Below are positions 43,351 through 52,433 of a stretch of DNA of 64,000 nucleotides, in pieces. The notes beneath the pieces are model-generated. The model made no database searches. It saw only the letters and a program-made list of their open reading frames with translations, and was not told where the DNA came from. The first letter of the stretch is position 1; the number at the start of each line of letters is the position of its first letter. The stretch is taken from assembly GCA_046336825.1 (NCBI GenBank), contig JBKDFX010000097.1:1-64000 (forward strand). The letters are read 5' to 3'. Source of the DNA: Ga0074139 sp046336825 (GTDB taxonomy: Bacteria > Bdellovibrionota > Bdellovibrionia > Bdellovibrionales > Bdellovibrionaceae). Position numbers and translations under genes: made by a program.

Positions 43351-45750
43351 ATGAGTTTTGATGACAAGGTAAATGAAATCCCACAAACACTACCCCTGTT
43401 ACCAGTACGTGACATTGTGGTATTTCCCTACATGATCATACCGTTGTTCGTTGGCCGCGAGAGTTCAATACGAGCTGTCGAAGAGGCTTTGGCAAAAAAT
43501 CGCCTTATCTTTTTGTCATCTCAAAAAGACTTTGGAGAAGAAAACCCAACTCCTGAGTCGATTTACTCGGTTGGTACTGTGGCTATGATCATGCGAATGA
43601 AAAGACTCTCTGATGGACGAGTTAAAGTTCTCATTCAAGGTGTTTCAAAAGCTAAAGTCACTAGTTACTCTAAAACAAATCCTTATTTTGAAGTGGCCAT
43701 CGATAAGCTTGAAGATGCACAAACCACAACCCCTGCAACAGAAGTAGAGGCACTAATCCGCACAACTAAAGATTCAATAGAAAAAATTATTGCTAACGGT
43801 AAACCACTCTCACCTGATATCCTGTTAGTTCTCGATGACATCACTGATTGTGGGCGCATTGCAGATCTGATTGCTTCTAATATTGGTGTGAAGACCACTG
43901 AAGCACAAAGGATTTTGGAAATTTTAGATCCTCGTGAACGTCTCAAGGCTGTGAATGAGATACTTCTTGTTGAGATTGAAAATTTACAATCTCAAAATAA
44001 AAATAAAACCCAAAAAGATGATCTATCAAAATCTCAGCGTGAGTACTTTTTGCGCGAGCAAATGAAGCAAATCAAAAGCGAACTCGGAGAGGGTGACTCG
44101 AAGTCAGAAGAAATGGAAGAATTACGAAATAAAATATCAAATGTAGGAATGCCACCAAATGTTGAAACTGAAGCTTTGAAGCAGTTGGCTCGCCTTGAGC
44201 GAATGCATCCCGATGCTTCAGAAGCCACGATGGTAAGAACTTATTTAGATTGGATGGTTGATCTGCCTTGGAGTAAACAATCTGAAGACATTATTGATCT
44301 CAAAAAGTCTAAAGATATTTTAGACGATGATCATTATGAACTTCAAAAAGCCAAAGATCGAATCTTAGAATTTCTTGCCGTGAGAAAATTGAAATCAAAT
44401 ATGAAAGGTCCAATCCTTTGTTTTGCAGGACCTCCGGGAGTGGGTAAAACTTCGCTTGGAAAATCCATTGCTAAAGCCATGGGGCGTGAATATTTTAGAA
44501 TTGCTCTAGGTGGAGTCAAAGACGAAGCAGAGATTCGCGGTCACAGAAGAACTTACGTCGGCGCCATGCCGGGCAAAATAATTCAAGCCATGCGACAAGT
44601 TAAGACAAGAAATCCTGTTATCGTTCTTGATGAAATTGATAAATTAGGTTCAGACTTTAGAGGCGATCCTTCAGCTGCGATGCTGGAAGTGTTAGATCCA
44701 GAACAAAATTCAACCTTCCGAGATAACTACTTGAATGTTGATTTTGATCTTAGCAATTGTTTGTTCATTGCAACGGCCAATGTTGTGGAGAACATTCCAC
44801 CAGCTCTTCGTGATCGTATGGAACTACTCCATATTCCTGGCTACACAGAGTCTGATAAACTTTATATCACGAAAAAACATTTGATCCCGCGACAACTTGA
44901 AAACAACGGGATAACAACAAAAAATGCGAACTTTACTGATGAAGGAATCCGAGCGGTCATTTCGGGTTACACTCGAGAGGCCGGGCTACGAAATCTCGAA
45001 AGAGAAATCGGTTCTGTTTGTCGTAAAATTGCTAAAATGGTTGTGCTTGGCGAACAAGAGTTCACTGAAGTGACTGGTCAGAATGTTCCTGAATTATTAG
45101 GCCCACCTAGATATTTGCGTGAAGACAAGCTACTCGATTCACAAGTCGGAATTGTGCAAGGTTTAGCTTGGACTCAAGCTGGTGGAGAAGTTCTCGTCGT
45201 TGAGGCTTTAAAGATGAAAGGCAAAGGTCATCTAGCGCTCACAGGTCAGCTCGGCGATGTCATGAAGGAATCTGCCCATGCGGCCATGTCTTATGCAAAG
45301 GCCCATATGGAAGAACTTGGAATTTCTGAGGACTTTTTTGAGAAGTTTGATATCCACGTTCACTTACCAGCAGGTGCCATCCCAAAAGATGGTCCGTCGG
45401 CAGGTATAACATTAACTACAGCACTTGTAAGTTTGATGACCGACACTCCAGTTCGTCATGATGTGGCGATGACGGGTGAAGTAACACTTCAAGGCCGAGT
45501 GCTTCCTGTGGGTGGAATCCGCGAGAAGTGCTTAGCAGCACTTAATCAAGGAATTACAAACGTCATTATTCCTATGGCCAACCAGAAGGATCTTGCCGAC
45601 ATTCCAAAGGTTTTCAAAGATAAGATGAATTTCATCTTGGCTGAAAACCTAGATGAGGTGTTTGCAGTGATTTTTGAAAAGGGCAAGGGCAACTTAAAAA
45701 AGCCTGTGAACAAGAACCCTTCAAAAAAGAACAAAGCTTTAGCTGCCTAA
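43351..45750 (+). CDS. lon: ATP-dependent Lon protease
   Basis: Degrades damaged and regulatory proteins in the cytoplasm. ATG 43351 has GGAGG seven bases upstream; the frame extends to a TTG at 43321 but the ribosome binding site decides. The 799-residue protein has the LON substrate domain (LPLLPVRDIVVFPYMIIPLFV), AAA+ Walker A GPPGVGKTSLG and Walker B VIVLDEIDKLG. The Ser-Lys dyad lies in PKDGPSAGIT (Ser) and GGIREKCLAA (Lys). The C-terminal Lys-rich tail is short. It is followed by a strong intrinsic terminator and stands as a single gene. Confidence 0.97.
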   Translation: MSFDDKVNEIPQTLPLLPVRDIVVFPYMIIPLFVGRESSIRAVEEALAKNRLIFLSSQKDFGEENPTPESIYSVGTVAMIMRMKRLSDGRVKVLIQGVSKAKVTSYSKTNPYFEVAIDKLEDAQTTTPATEVEALIRTTKDSIEKIIANGKPLSPDILLVLDDITDCGRIADLIASNIGVKTTEAQRILEILDPRERLKAVNEILLVEIENLQSQNKNKTQKDDLSKSQREYFLREQMKQIKSELGEGDSKSEEMEELRNKISNVGMPPNVETEALKQLARLERMHPDASEATMVRTYLDWMVDLPWSKQSEDIIDLKKSKDILDDDHYELQKAKDRILEFLAVRKLKSNMKGPILCFAGPPGVGKTSLGKSIAKAMGREYFRIALGGVKDEAEIRGHRRTYVGAMPGKIIQAMRQVKTRNPVIVLDEIDKLGSDFRGDPSAAMLEVLDPEQNSTFRDNYLNVDFDLSNCLFIATANVVENIPPALRDRMELLHIPGYTESDKLYITKKHLIPRQLENNGITTKNANFTDEGIRAVISGYTREAGLRNLEREIGSVCRKIAKMVVLGEQEFTEVTGQNVPELLGPPRYLREDKLLDSQVGIVQGLAWTQAGGEVLVVEALKMKGKGHLALTGQLGDVMKESAHAAMSYAKAHMEELGISEDFFEKFDIHVHLPAGAIPKDGPSAGITLTTALVSLMTDTPVRHDVAMTGEVTLQGRVLPVGGIREKCLAALNQGITNVIIPMANQKDLADIPKVFKDKMNFILAENLDEVFAVIFEKGKGNLKKPVNKNPSKKNKALAA

Positions 45751-45790
45751 AACATAACAATAATTAGTTTACTTCCTGCGAAGAAGATTG

Positions 45791-45823
45791 AGCCCCAACC
45801 TTAAAAAGTTGGGGCTTTTTTTC
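45791..45823 (+). terminator. intrinsic terminator of lon
   Basis: AGCCCCAAC, an 8-base loop and GTTGGGGCT form a perfect 9-bp stem followed by a run of seven T. It starts about 40 bp after the lon stop. Confidence 0.93.
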
Positions 45824-45865
45824 TCATTTATTTGGCTTTATCTAATTAAATTTGCCCCCCGTTAG

Positions 45866-45898
45866 AGCCTGTGGCTTTATTAAGCCTGGAGGCTTTAT
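45866..45898 (+). repeat. tandem imperfect repeat in SDR leader
   Basis: AGCCTGTGGCTTTAT (45866-45880) and AGCCTGGAGGCTTTAT (45883-45898) lie in tandem just before and into the SDR start codon. Each unit is self-complementary (AGCC/GGCT). The second unit supplies the GGAGG ribosome binding site, so a hairpin in it would hide the site. Confidence 0.6.
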
Positions 45899-46664
45899 GA
45901 ATAAACTTGAGAACAAAGTGGCTGTGATTACGGGAGGATCTGGCGGAATTGGCTTTGCAACTGCAAAACTTTTTCTTGCAGAGGGGGCTCGAGTGCTTCT
46001 TGTTGATCGAGATGAAAAAACTCTTACTCAGGTCTGTCATAGTTTAGGCTCTCAGTCTGCTAAGTATTGTGTGGCTGATGTTTCAAAAACTTCAGATGTT
46101 AAAAACTATGTAGCAGCTGCAATTCAACACTTCGGGGCCATCGATATTTTATTTGATAATGCTGGAATTGAGGGACATGCCTCTACCCTCGTAGATATGT
46201 CAGAAGAGGATTTCGATAGAGTTCTTAGCGTGAATATTAAGGGTGCCTGGCTAGGTCTAAAATATTGCGCACCAGAAATGATGAAACGCGGTGGTGGTAG
46301 TATTATGATCACTTCCTCTGTGGCGGGCCTGCGGGGCTCGCCCAACTTGGGTCATTACGTAACAAGTAAACATGCTGTTATTGGACTTATGCGTTCAGCC
46401 GCCATTGAACTCGGACCAAAAAAAATTCGAGTTAATACAATCAACCCTGGACCCATTAACAATCGAATGATGCGGTCCATAGAGGAACAATTTGCACCCG
46501 GTGCGGGAGCCCAAGTAAAGGCTGGTTTTGAACTAAAAATTCCGCTCGGTCGATACGGCGAAAACGAAGAAGTGGCAAAATTGGCCTTATTTCTATCCTC
46601 ATCGGATAGTGAATATTTAACTGGTGGCACCTACGTTGTGGATGGCGGATATACTGCCGGGTAA
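45897..46664 (+). CDS. short-chain dehydrogenase/reductase (SDR)
   Basis: ATG 45897 is preceded by GGAGG; an upstream frame start at 45852 has no support. The 255-residue classical SDR has the nucleotide loop TGGSGGIG, DNAGIEG (the NNAG position), SSVAG with the catalytic Ser, YVTSK with Tyr and Lys, and a C-terminal GGTYVVDGGYTAG. VDRDE after the second strand suggests NAD(H) preference (acidic residue). Substrate is unknown; 3-oxoacyl or sugar/steroid-type alcohols are all possible. It is a single gene after the lon terminator. Confidence 0.88.
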   Translation: MNKLENKVAVITGGSGGIGFATAKLFLAEGARVLLVDRDEKTLTQVCHSLGSQSAKYCVADVSKTSDVKNYVAAAIQHFGAIDILFDNAGIEGHASTLVDMSEEDFDRVLSVNIKGAWLGLKYCAPEMMKRGGGSIMITSSVAGLRGSPNLGHYVTSKHAVIGLMRSAAIELGPKKIRVNTINPGPINNRMMRSIEEQFAPGAGAQVKAGFELKIPLGRYGENEEVAKLALFLSSSDSEYLTGGTYVVDGGYTAG

Positions 46665-46752
46665 TTCCGTCAAATATCTTTACAGCCCTGTTTATTTTTT
46701 AAAATTAGCTGCTGCGCGAGCTTAAGCGTAAGTCATTTGTTAATTTAAACCC

Positions 46753-47619
46753 GTGAATTACTTATTAGCAGCTCTTTTGTTATTTTCATTACCTGTATTT
46801 TCAATGTCGGGCGGTTATTCACTCACGTCAAATTCGCCAGCTTCGCAATCTGTTTTGGGAATATATATTTACGATAAAACGACAAAAAAAGGCGGCCTGT
46901 GCACTGGTACAATTGTAGGTCACCAAACTGTTATCACTGCAGCTCACTGCTTTGAATATATTAATTCTAAGAGTGTTGATATTGTTTTAGCTTTTGGAAA
47001 TCAGCCTTATCTCGTGCTCGATCAATCCACGACCGAAAGAAATCCAGAGCACTTTCGCAGGACAACTCATTTTTTAGTTAATCCTAAATACAAACCCAAA
47101 TCCCCCTTGTTAGAGAAACTTGCCAGCGATGTCGCCCTGGTATTTCTAAATCCAAATGAATCTTTTCCTCGGGGCTACACAAGTCTGCCTGTGGTTCATG
47201 CTTACACACTCAATGAACAGCCAGCAAAAGCGATCGTAAATGGCGTAGGAAGGGATCGTTCTGACGACACAGCCATTGACTCCTCACGCCTGATCTTCAA
47301 AACCGATGTTTTTAGCCTCGTCCGCGATGTCAATCAGCTGCTGCATGAACTCAAGATTGATAATCCTAAACTGGTCAGTGACAATGCTTTAAGTTCTTTT
47401 GGATCACCCGTGGCTCCCTTTTTTTTAGTTCGTTCTGAAACTGCAGCTTTACAAAAGGGTGATTCTGGAAGCGCTCTCATCCAAAATTACTTCGGGACTT
47501 ATCGAGTTTTTGGAATTCATAAGGGTGGTTTTATTTTGGGCGGTCGCGATATGGGTTCAGCCTTTACTAACTTACATCAACCACAACTCAATCGATGGGT
47601 TCATAATAATATTCGTTAG
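46753..47619 (+). CDS. secreted trypsin-like serine protease (S1)
   Basis: Starts with GTG 46753. A signal peptide (NYLLAALLLFSLPVFS) precedes a 270-residue chymotrypsin-fold domain with the full triad: His in VITAAHC, Asp in SDVALVFL and Ser in KGDSGSAL. A short segment before the first strand could act as a propeptide. This is the second exported serine protease in the window (with the S8 enzyme at 26 kb), which is consistent with an organism that digests external protein. Confidence 0.9.
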   Translation: MNYLLAALLLFSLPVFSMSGGYSLTSNSPASQSVLGIYIYDKTTKKGGLCTGTIVGHQTVITAAHCFEYINSKSVDIVLAFGNQPYLVLDQSTTERNPEHFRRTTHFLVNPKYKPKSPLLEKLASDVALVFLNPNESFPRGYTSLPVVHAYTLNEQPAKAIVNGVGRDRSDDTAIDSSRLIFKTDVFSLVRDVNQLLHELKIDNPKLVSDNALSSFGSPVAPFFLVRSETAALQKGDSGSALIQNYFGTYRVFGIHKGGFILGGRDMGSAFTNLHQPQLNRWVHNNIR

Positions 47620-47637
47620 TTTTAAGTCTGTTGGTTC

Positions 47638-48081
47638 TTAATTAGAAATATTCGATCTGGGCGTTACGAATCTAGATTTAAGACTGTCATTTTCACTTTC
47701 AAGAACGCGAACCAATGTTTTTAAGTCTGTTACTTCTTCCCGTAGGTGAAGAATTTGCTCTTCTTTTTCTTGTAGAATTTGTGTGTAGGCTTTTTTTAGT
47801 TCAACTAGGAGTTTGTTCGCAGCTGTCAAAATTGGTCCATCAAGGTGGGCTGGCGCAACCACAGAAGACGGTTGTGCTTGCTCCTGTTTCATCCCACCTA
47901 CATCAACATTTGGGGAGGGGCGATGTTGTAGGTGGGTCGTTACGGGTTCATCTAGGAGCAAGTACTTTCCATCTTCAAAAGAAAACTTGATCTCGTTGGT
48001 TTTGATTTTACGCCTTAACGTGCTTACGCTCACCTTGTGCTTAATTGAGTACTCAGTGATTGGAAGCCATTGTTCAGTCAT
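47638..48081 (-). CDS. small HTH and coiled-coil protein
   Basis: A 147-residue protein. The N-terminal 50 residues (WLPITEYSIKHKVSVSTLRRKIKTNEIKF) look like a MerR/excisionase-type winged helix that reads DNA. The linker is Pro/Gln-rich. The C-terminal 60 residues (LLVELKKAYTQILQEKEEQI and LKTLVRVLESENDSLKSRF) form a coiled coil for dimerisation. It has no enzymatic domain. The gene stands alone, 19 bp from the convergent protease gene, with 164 bp upstream before the divergent patatin gene, which it may regulate. Confidence 0.6.
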   Translation of the reverse strand: MTEQWLPITEYSIKHKVSVSTLRRKIKTNEIKFSFEDGKYLLLDEPVTTHLQHRPSPNVDVGGMKQEQAQPSSVVAPAHLDGPILTAANKLLVELKKAYTQILQEKEEQILHLREEVTDLKTLVRVLESENDSLKSRFVTPRSNISN

Positions 48082-48245
48082 AAAACCAACAACCTTTCTG
48101 CCTATTCAACGTAACATGCACGGGTTTTGTGTCAACTGGGTGGTGAGTATCTAGTCCAAAGTCTTCGTTTTTAATATTTGATCGAGCCCTAAGTCCTGAA
48201 TAGTCTTCTTTTCAAAGCTCTTTTCCTATGTTCAACTGAGTAACC

Positions 48246-49445
48246 ATGGCTTTGAGAGACAAAAAGAAGATTGGCCTAGTTCTAAGCGGCGGCGGCATTA
48301 AGGCTGCAGCCTTTCATATCGGGGTTTGCTTAGCTTTAAGGGAAAAGGGATTTCGCTTTGCTGGTGGACCAAAAGACCTTGTGCGTCATCAATTTCCTGA
48401 AGCAGATCCTCTCACAATCAGGCTCTATGCAGGATCTAGTGCAGGCTCTTTCATAAGTGCCATCCTGGCTTCGGGGTTCGGTGTCGACTCACTAATTGAA
48501 TCATTTAATCTTGGTTTTACCAACTCAGCTAGGTTTGATGTTAAATCGAGAGCTCCCATTAAACCTCTACAGTATCGCCATATCTTTTCTTTGAACGGTC
48601 GAAGCCTTCTTAATTATTTACCGAGCTCTTGGAGGATATCCAATAACTTCGCCGGGGGTTTAGAAGCTCTCTTGAAGTCCGGCTTGAAGTTGAATGGCCT
48701 TTTTACAACCCAAGGGATTGAGCAATATCTTAGGAAATATGCGTTGGTTGAAAATGAGTTCAGCCGACTTGGTGTTGAGCTTTATATAGTGGCTACTCAG
48801 CTGAACCACACGAGAAAAGCTATTTTTGGTCCCTATGTTTCCACCACTAAAAATGACTCCACTATGTTTATTGGAGATGCTTCCATCAGTGAGGCCGTTG
48901 CTTGCTCCATTTCCCTCCCTCCCGTTTTTGCTCCCACAAAGATCACCCGTCCCGACGGTAAGGAAATTTATTTTTATGATGGTGAAATTAGAGAAACTCT
49001 CTCTGCTCACATAGCAGCTGATCACGGATGTGACCTGGTCATCTCTTCCTACTCAGTTCAACCCTATCACTTCACTGAAGAGGTCGGGAGTCTCCATCGC
49101 TTTGGCATTCCCGTGATTTTAAATCAGGCGCTTTACCAGGTTATTCAGCAGAAAATCGCAAAGCATATCGAGTGGGATCAAAAACAAAAAGAAATCTACA
49201 CTGCTGTTGACCAGTTTTTTAAAGATGAGCAACTTCCGGAGCTGGCAAGAAAGAAGATTATGGCGATTTTAGAGAAGAAAATCTATTTAAAACCAAATGT
49301 GGATTATATTTACATACATCCACGCGCTCAAAATCGTGAAATGTTTTTTGCTGACCATTTTAGTCTCAACCCAAAAACTCTTGAGACAGTTGTCAAAGTT
49401 GGCTTTAAGTCAGCCCTGGCCTCTTTAAGAAGCCAAGGTCTGTAA
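48246..49445 (+). CDS. patatin-like phospholipase
   Basis: A 399-residue lipid acyl hydrolase. GLVLSGGGIKAAAFHIGV is the oxyanion hole and helix, LYAGSSAGSFISA contains the nucleophile Ser in G-x-S-x-G, and the dyad Asp is in YFYDGEIRE (DGE, where many have DGG). There is no signal peptide, so it acts in the cytosol or is exported by another route, as with toxin-like patatins. The C-terminal 130 residues are helical and not part of the core. It is convergent with nuoN (2-bp gap). Confidence 0.88.
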   Translation: MALRDKKKIGLVLSGGGIKAAAFHIGVCLALREKGFRFAGGPKDLVRHQFPEADPLTIRLYAGSSAGSFISAILASGFGVDSLIESFNLGFTNSARFDVKSRAPIKPLQYRHIFSLNGRSLLNYLPSSWRISNNFAGGLEALLKSGLKLNGLFTTQGIEQYLRKYALVENEFSRLGVELYIVATQLNHTRKAIFGPYVSTTKNDSTMFIGDASISEAVACSISLPPVFAPTKITRPDGKEIYFYDGEIRETLSAHIAADHGCDLVISSYSVQPYHFTEEVGSLHRFGIPVILNQALYQVIQQKIAKHIEWDQKQKEIYTAVDQFFKDEQLPELARKKIMAILEKKIYLKPNVDYIYIHPRAQNREMFFADHFSLNPKTLETVVKVGFKSALASLRSQGL

Positions 49446-49447
49446 AA

Positions 49448-50908
49448 TTAGACGAGTGATTTTTCAACCCACTCGAGTAGTGGTCCTGATACCAAGCCCA
49501 ACAATAAAGTGAGCGCTGCCGTTACAATAATTGTTATGGCTGTAGCAAAATGTCCTGAGTGAGACACATCGGCTTCACCGGGCCTCATATACATAACAAC
49601 GATGGGACGAAGGTAGTAATAAACGCTGATGACAGAATTGAGGACGCCCCAAACCGCCAACCAAATTAAGCCCTCACCAATGGCCGCGTTAAATAGGTAA
49701 AACTTAGAGAAAAACCCCAGCGAAGGTGGAAGTCCTGCCAATGAAATCATAAATATGGCAAAGCATAGGGCCAATGCGGGACTCTTTTTTGCAAATCCAG
49801 CTAGGTCATCTACTTCTAAAGTATGGTCCTCAGTTTTTTCCATCATCGAAACTAATGCAAAGGCACCTATGGTCATAATTGAATAGGCGAAAAGGTAGAA
49901 AATGACACTGGAGGCAGCAAAGGATCCATTCTCACTGATTCCAGCAGTCAAAAGACCCACTAGGATATAGCCAGAATGAGCAATGCTTGAATAGGCCAGC
50001 ATTCGCTTCAAATTATTTTGAAGAATCGCGGCCATATTTCCAACAAGCATAGTGATAACGGCCAACCATTGGAGAATATCGAATAAGCTCTCTGATGCCA
50101 CAAGAGGGCGTGTCGCTACTATTCTTAAAAAGGCGGCGAAAGAAACAACTTTTACAGCCGTGGCCATGAAGGCCGTATGCGGAGTTGGGGCTCCCTGGTA
50201 AACGTCTGGGGTCCAAGCGTGAAAGGGAGCAATAGAAACTTTAAAACAAAAACCCACCACAACAAGTACGATTCCAAATAAAAACAGTCGATTGCTCTGG
50301 ATCAGCTGAACAGTGGACTCAAGAAGCTGTAAAATATTTGTGCTTCCGCCAGTTCCAAAAACAAAAGAGACGCCAAAGAGAAAAATGGCTGAGGCGAAAC
50401 TTCCGAGAACAAAGTATTTAAATGCACTTTCTTTTGAAAGGCGCTGTTCGTGGCTCATTCCAATCATGACATATAAAGCCAGTGACATTGTTTCGAGCCC
50501 GATAAAGATCATTAAAAGATCAAGGGCTGAGATAAGGATCATCATCCCCAAAATTGAGCTTAAGGTTAAGAAAACTAGCTCAGAAAACTGCACTCCGCGT
50601 GTAGCTGGGTTTTCATACATTAAAATAAGGGCTCCGGCACCAGAGGCCAAAGCAATTAAACCTGTCGTAAGAGTTATCCCATCAAAAACAAGAACGTCAT
50701 TGAAGGCCGTTACACCGTCACCACCGAATGAAATTAATAGACCTGCAGCTGCCAAAATCCCTAACAAAGCCTGTGAAAGTGTGGCGATGGGGCGTTGCTC
50801 TTGATTTCCTTTTAATACCTTAATCGTAAGCGGAATTAATGAAGCAATAAATAAGGCGATCATCGGACTAACGAGGAGAATATCGCCCATGCCAATTGAA
50901 AAGTTCAT
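49448..50908 (-). CDS. nuoN: NADH-quinone oxidoreductase subunit N
   Basis: An antiporter-like proton-pumping subunit of complex I. The 486 residues include about 14 helices, the conserved IGLETMSLALYVMIG (Glu in helix 5), FKVSIAPFHAWTPDVYQGAP-type sequence (Lys in helix 7) and FSKFYLFNAA. It is the last gene of the nuo operon, one base after nuoM. Confidence 0.95.
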   Translation of the reverse strand: MNFSIGMGDILLVSPMIALFIASLIPLTIKVLKGNQEQRPIATLSQALLGILAAAGLLISFGGDGVTAFNDVLVFDGITLTTGLIALASGAGALILMYENPATRGVQFSELVFLTLSSILGMMILISALDLLMIFIGLETMSLALYVMIGMSHEQRLSKESAFKYFVLGSFASAIFLFGVSFVFGTGGSTNILQLLESTVQLIQSNRLFLFGIVLVVVGFCFKVSIAPFHAWTPDVYQGAPTPHTAFMATAVKVVSFAAFLRIVATRPLVASESLFDILQWLAVITMLVGNMAAILQNNLKRMLAYSSIAHSGYILVGLLTAGISENGSFAASSVIFYLFAYSIMTIGAFALVSMMEKTEDHTLEVDDLAGFAKKSPALALCFAIFMISLAGLPPSLGFFSKFYLFNAAIGEGLIWLAVWGVLNSVISVYYYLRPIVVMYMRPGEADVSHSGHFATAITIIVTAALTLLLGLVSGPLLEWVEKSLV

Positions 50909-50909
50909 T

Positions 50910-52430
50910 TTACTTTGCTCCTTTTACGGTCAGCTCGTAATTGGTTTTGTTTTTGACTAGAAAATCAATGCTGGCATCGGACCATTTTAAAAAAGTGTTC
51001 GGCAATATTCCCATCCAAAATACCATGATTACAAAAGGAACAAGTACGGCCACTTCACGTAGGCTGAGATCTTTAAGTGGGTGGTGCTCATCTTTTACCA
51101 ACTCACCTTTTTCACCAAAAAAGACCCTTTTAAACATCCATAACATGTAAGCTGCTCCAAAGACCACACCCGTCACCGCAAAAGCAGCATACCACGGACT
51201 GGCTTTAAAAACTCCGAGCAGGATTAAAAATTCACCTACGAATCCGTTGGTTAGGGGAACTGCAATGGAAGAGAGCGTGATGATAAAAAAGAAGATAGTG
51301 AACAGTGGCAGCACCGAGGCCAGGCCGCCATACTTTGAAATTTCTCTTGAATGAGTTCTTTCGTATATCATACCGATGAGAATGAACAGCGCCCCAGTGC
51401 TAATCCCATGGTTCAGCATTTGGTAAAGCCCACCCTGAAGGCCTTGATGATTCATCACAAAAAGACCCATCACTATGTAGCCCATATGTGAGACCGATGA
51501 GTAAGCAACTAACTTTTTTATGTCTGGTTGAACCATGGCCACAAGGGCACCATATATTATTCCAACCACACCAAGGAGTATAAAGATCCAAGCCCAGTAT
51601 TCGCTGGCTTCGGGAAACAGAGGTAACACCCATCGCATATAGCAGTAAGTTCCCATTTTAAGCATAACACCCGCTAATACCACAGAGCCAGGAGTCGGTG
51701 CTTCCACGTGTGCATCAGGCAACCATGTGTGCAAAGGGAATAAAGGCACTTTGATTGCAAATGCCAAAGCAAAAGCAAAAAACAAAAGTGTTTGCATGCT
51801 AAAAAAATCATTACCAATGAAGGGAATCTGTAATTTGTAAAAGTCCAACAAACTGGCACTCATTTGCCCAAAAGCTTGTTGTGTGAGGTACATCATGTAG
51901 ATAATGGCCACCAACATCAGAACAGATCCCGCCATTGTGTAAATGAAAAACTTGAGAGTTGCGTAAATTCTTCTAGCACCTCCCCAGATGCCAACAATGA
52001 AGTACATTGGGATAAGTGATAGCTCCCAAAAAACATAGAACAAGACGGCATCGAAAGCTAAAAAGCTTCCCAGCATGGCTGACTGTAAAATGAAAAAGCA
52101 TGAATAAAATCCACGAACTTTTTCCTCAATGGATTTCCAACTCGCGAGAATAATTAGAGGCGCTAAAAAAGTCGTCAGCTGAACCAGCCAAAATGAAATT
52201 CCATCCAAGCCTAAAAAATATTGGATTCCAAACTTTTGAATCCACATGTGTTTTTCAACTAGTTGTAACTCAGCTGTACTGGGATCAAACTCCCGAAATA
52301 AAATAAGCCCAAATAGGAAGTGGCAAATTGATAAGCCTAGGGCCAAATGGCGAAGTGTTGTTTTTTGAGGCCAAGCAGCCAATATTATCGCAAAGACCAA
52401 GGGAAGAAATACAATTATCGAGAGCGTCAT
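50910..52430 (-). CDS. nuoM: NADH-quinone oxidoreductase subunit M
   Basis: A second antiporter-like subunit, 506 residues. YVFWELSLIPMYFIVGIWGG holds the helix-5 Glu. VPLFPLHTWLPDAHVEAPT marks helix 7, and AYSSVSHMGYIVMGL and NGFVGEFLILLG are typical of NuoM. The ATG lies three bases after the nuoL stop. Confidence 0.96.
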   Translation of the reverse strand: MTLSIIVFLPLVFAIILAAWPQKTTLRHLALGLSICHFLFGLILFREFDPSTAELQLVEKHMWIQKFGIQYFLGLDGISFWLVQLTTFLAPLIILASWKSIEEKVRGFYSCFFILQSAMLGSFLAFDAVLFYVFWELSLIPMYFIVGIWGGARRIYATLKFFIYTMAGSVLMLVAIIYMMYLTQQAFGQMSASLLDFYKLQIPFIGNDFFSMQTLLFFAFALAFAIKVPLFPLHTWLPDAHVEAPTPGSVVLAGVMLKMGTYCYMRWVLPLFPEASEYWAWIFILLGVVGIIYGALVAMVQPDIKKLVAYSSVSHMGYIVMGLFVMNHQGLQGGLYQMLNHGISTGALFILIGMIYERTHSREISKYGGLASVLPLFTIFFFIITLSSIAVPLTNGFVGEFLILLGVFKASPWYAAFAVTGVVFGAAYMLWMFKRVFFGEKGELVKDEHHPLKDLSLREVAVLVPFVIMVFWMGILPNTFLKWSDASIDFLVKNKTNYELTVKGAK

Positions 52431-52433
52431 CCA

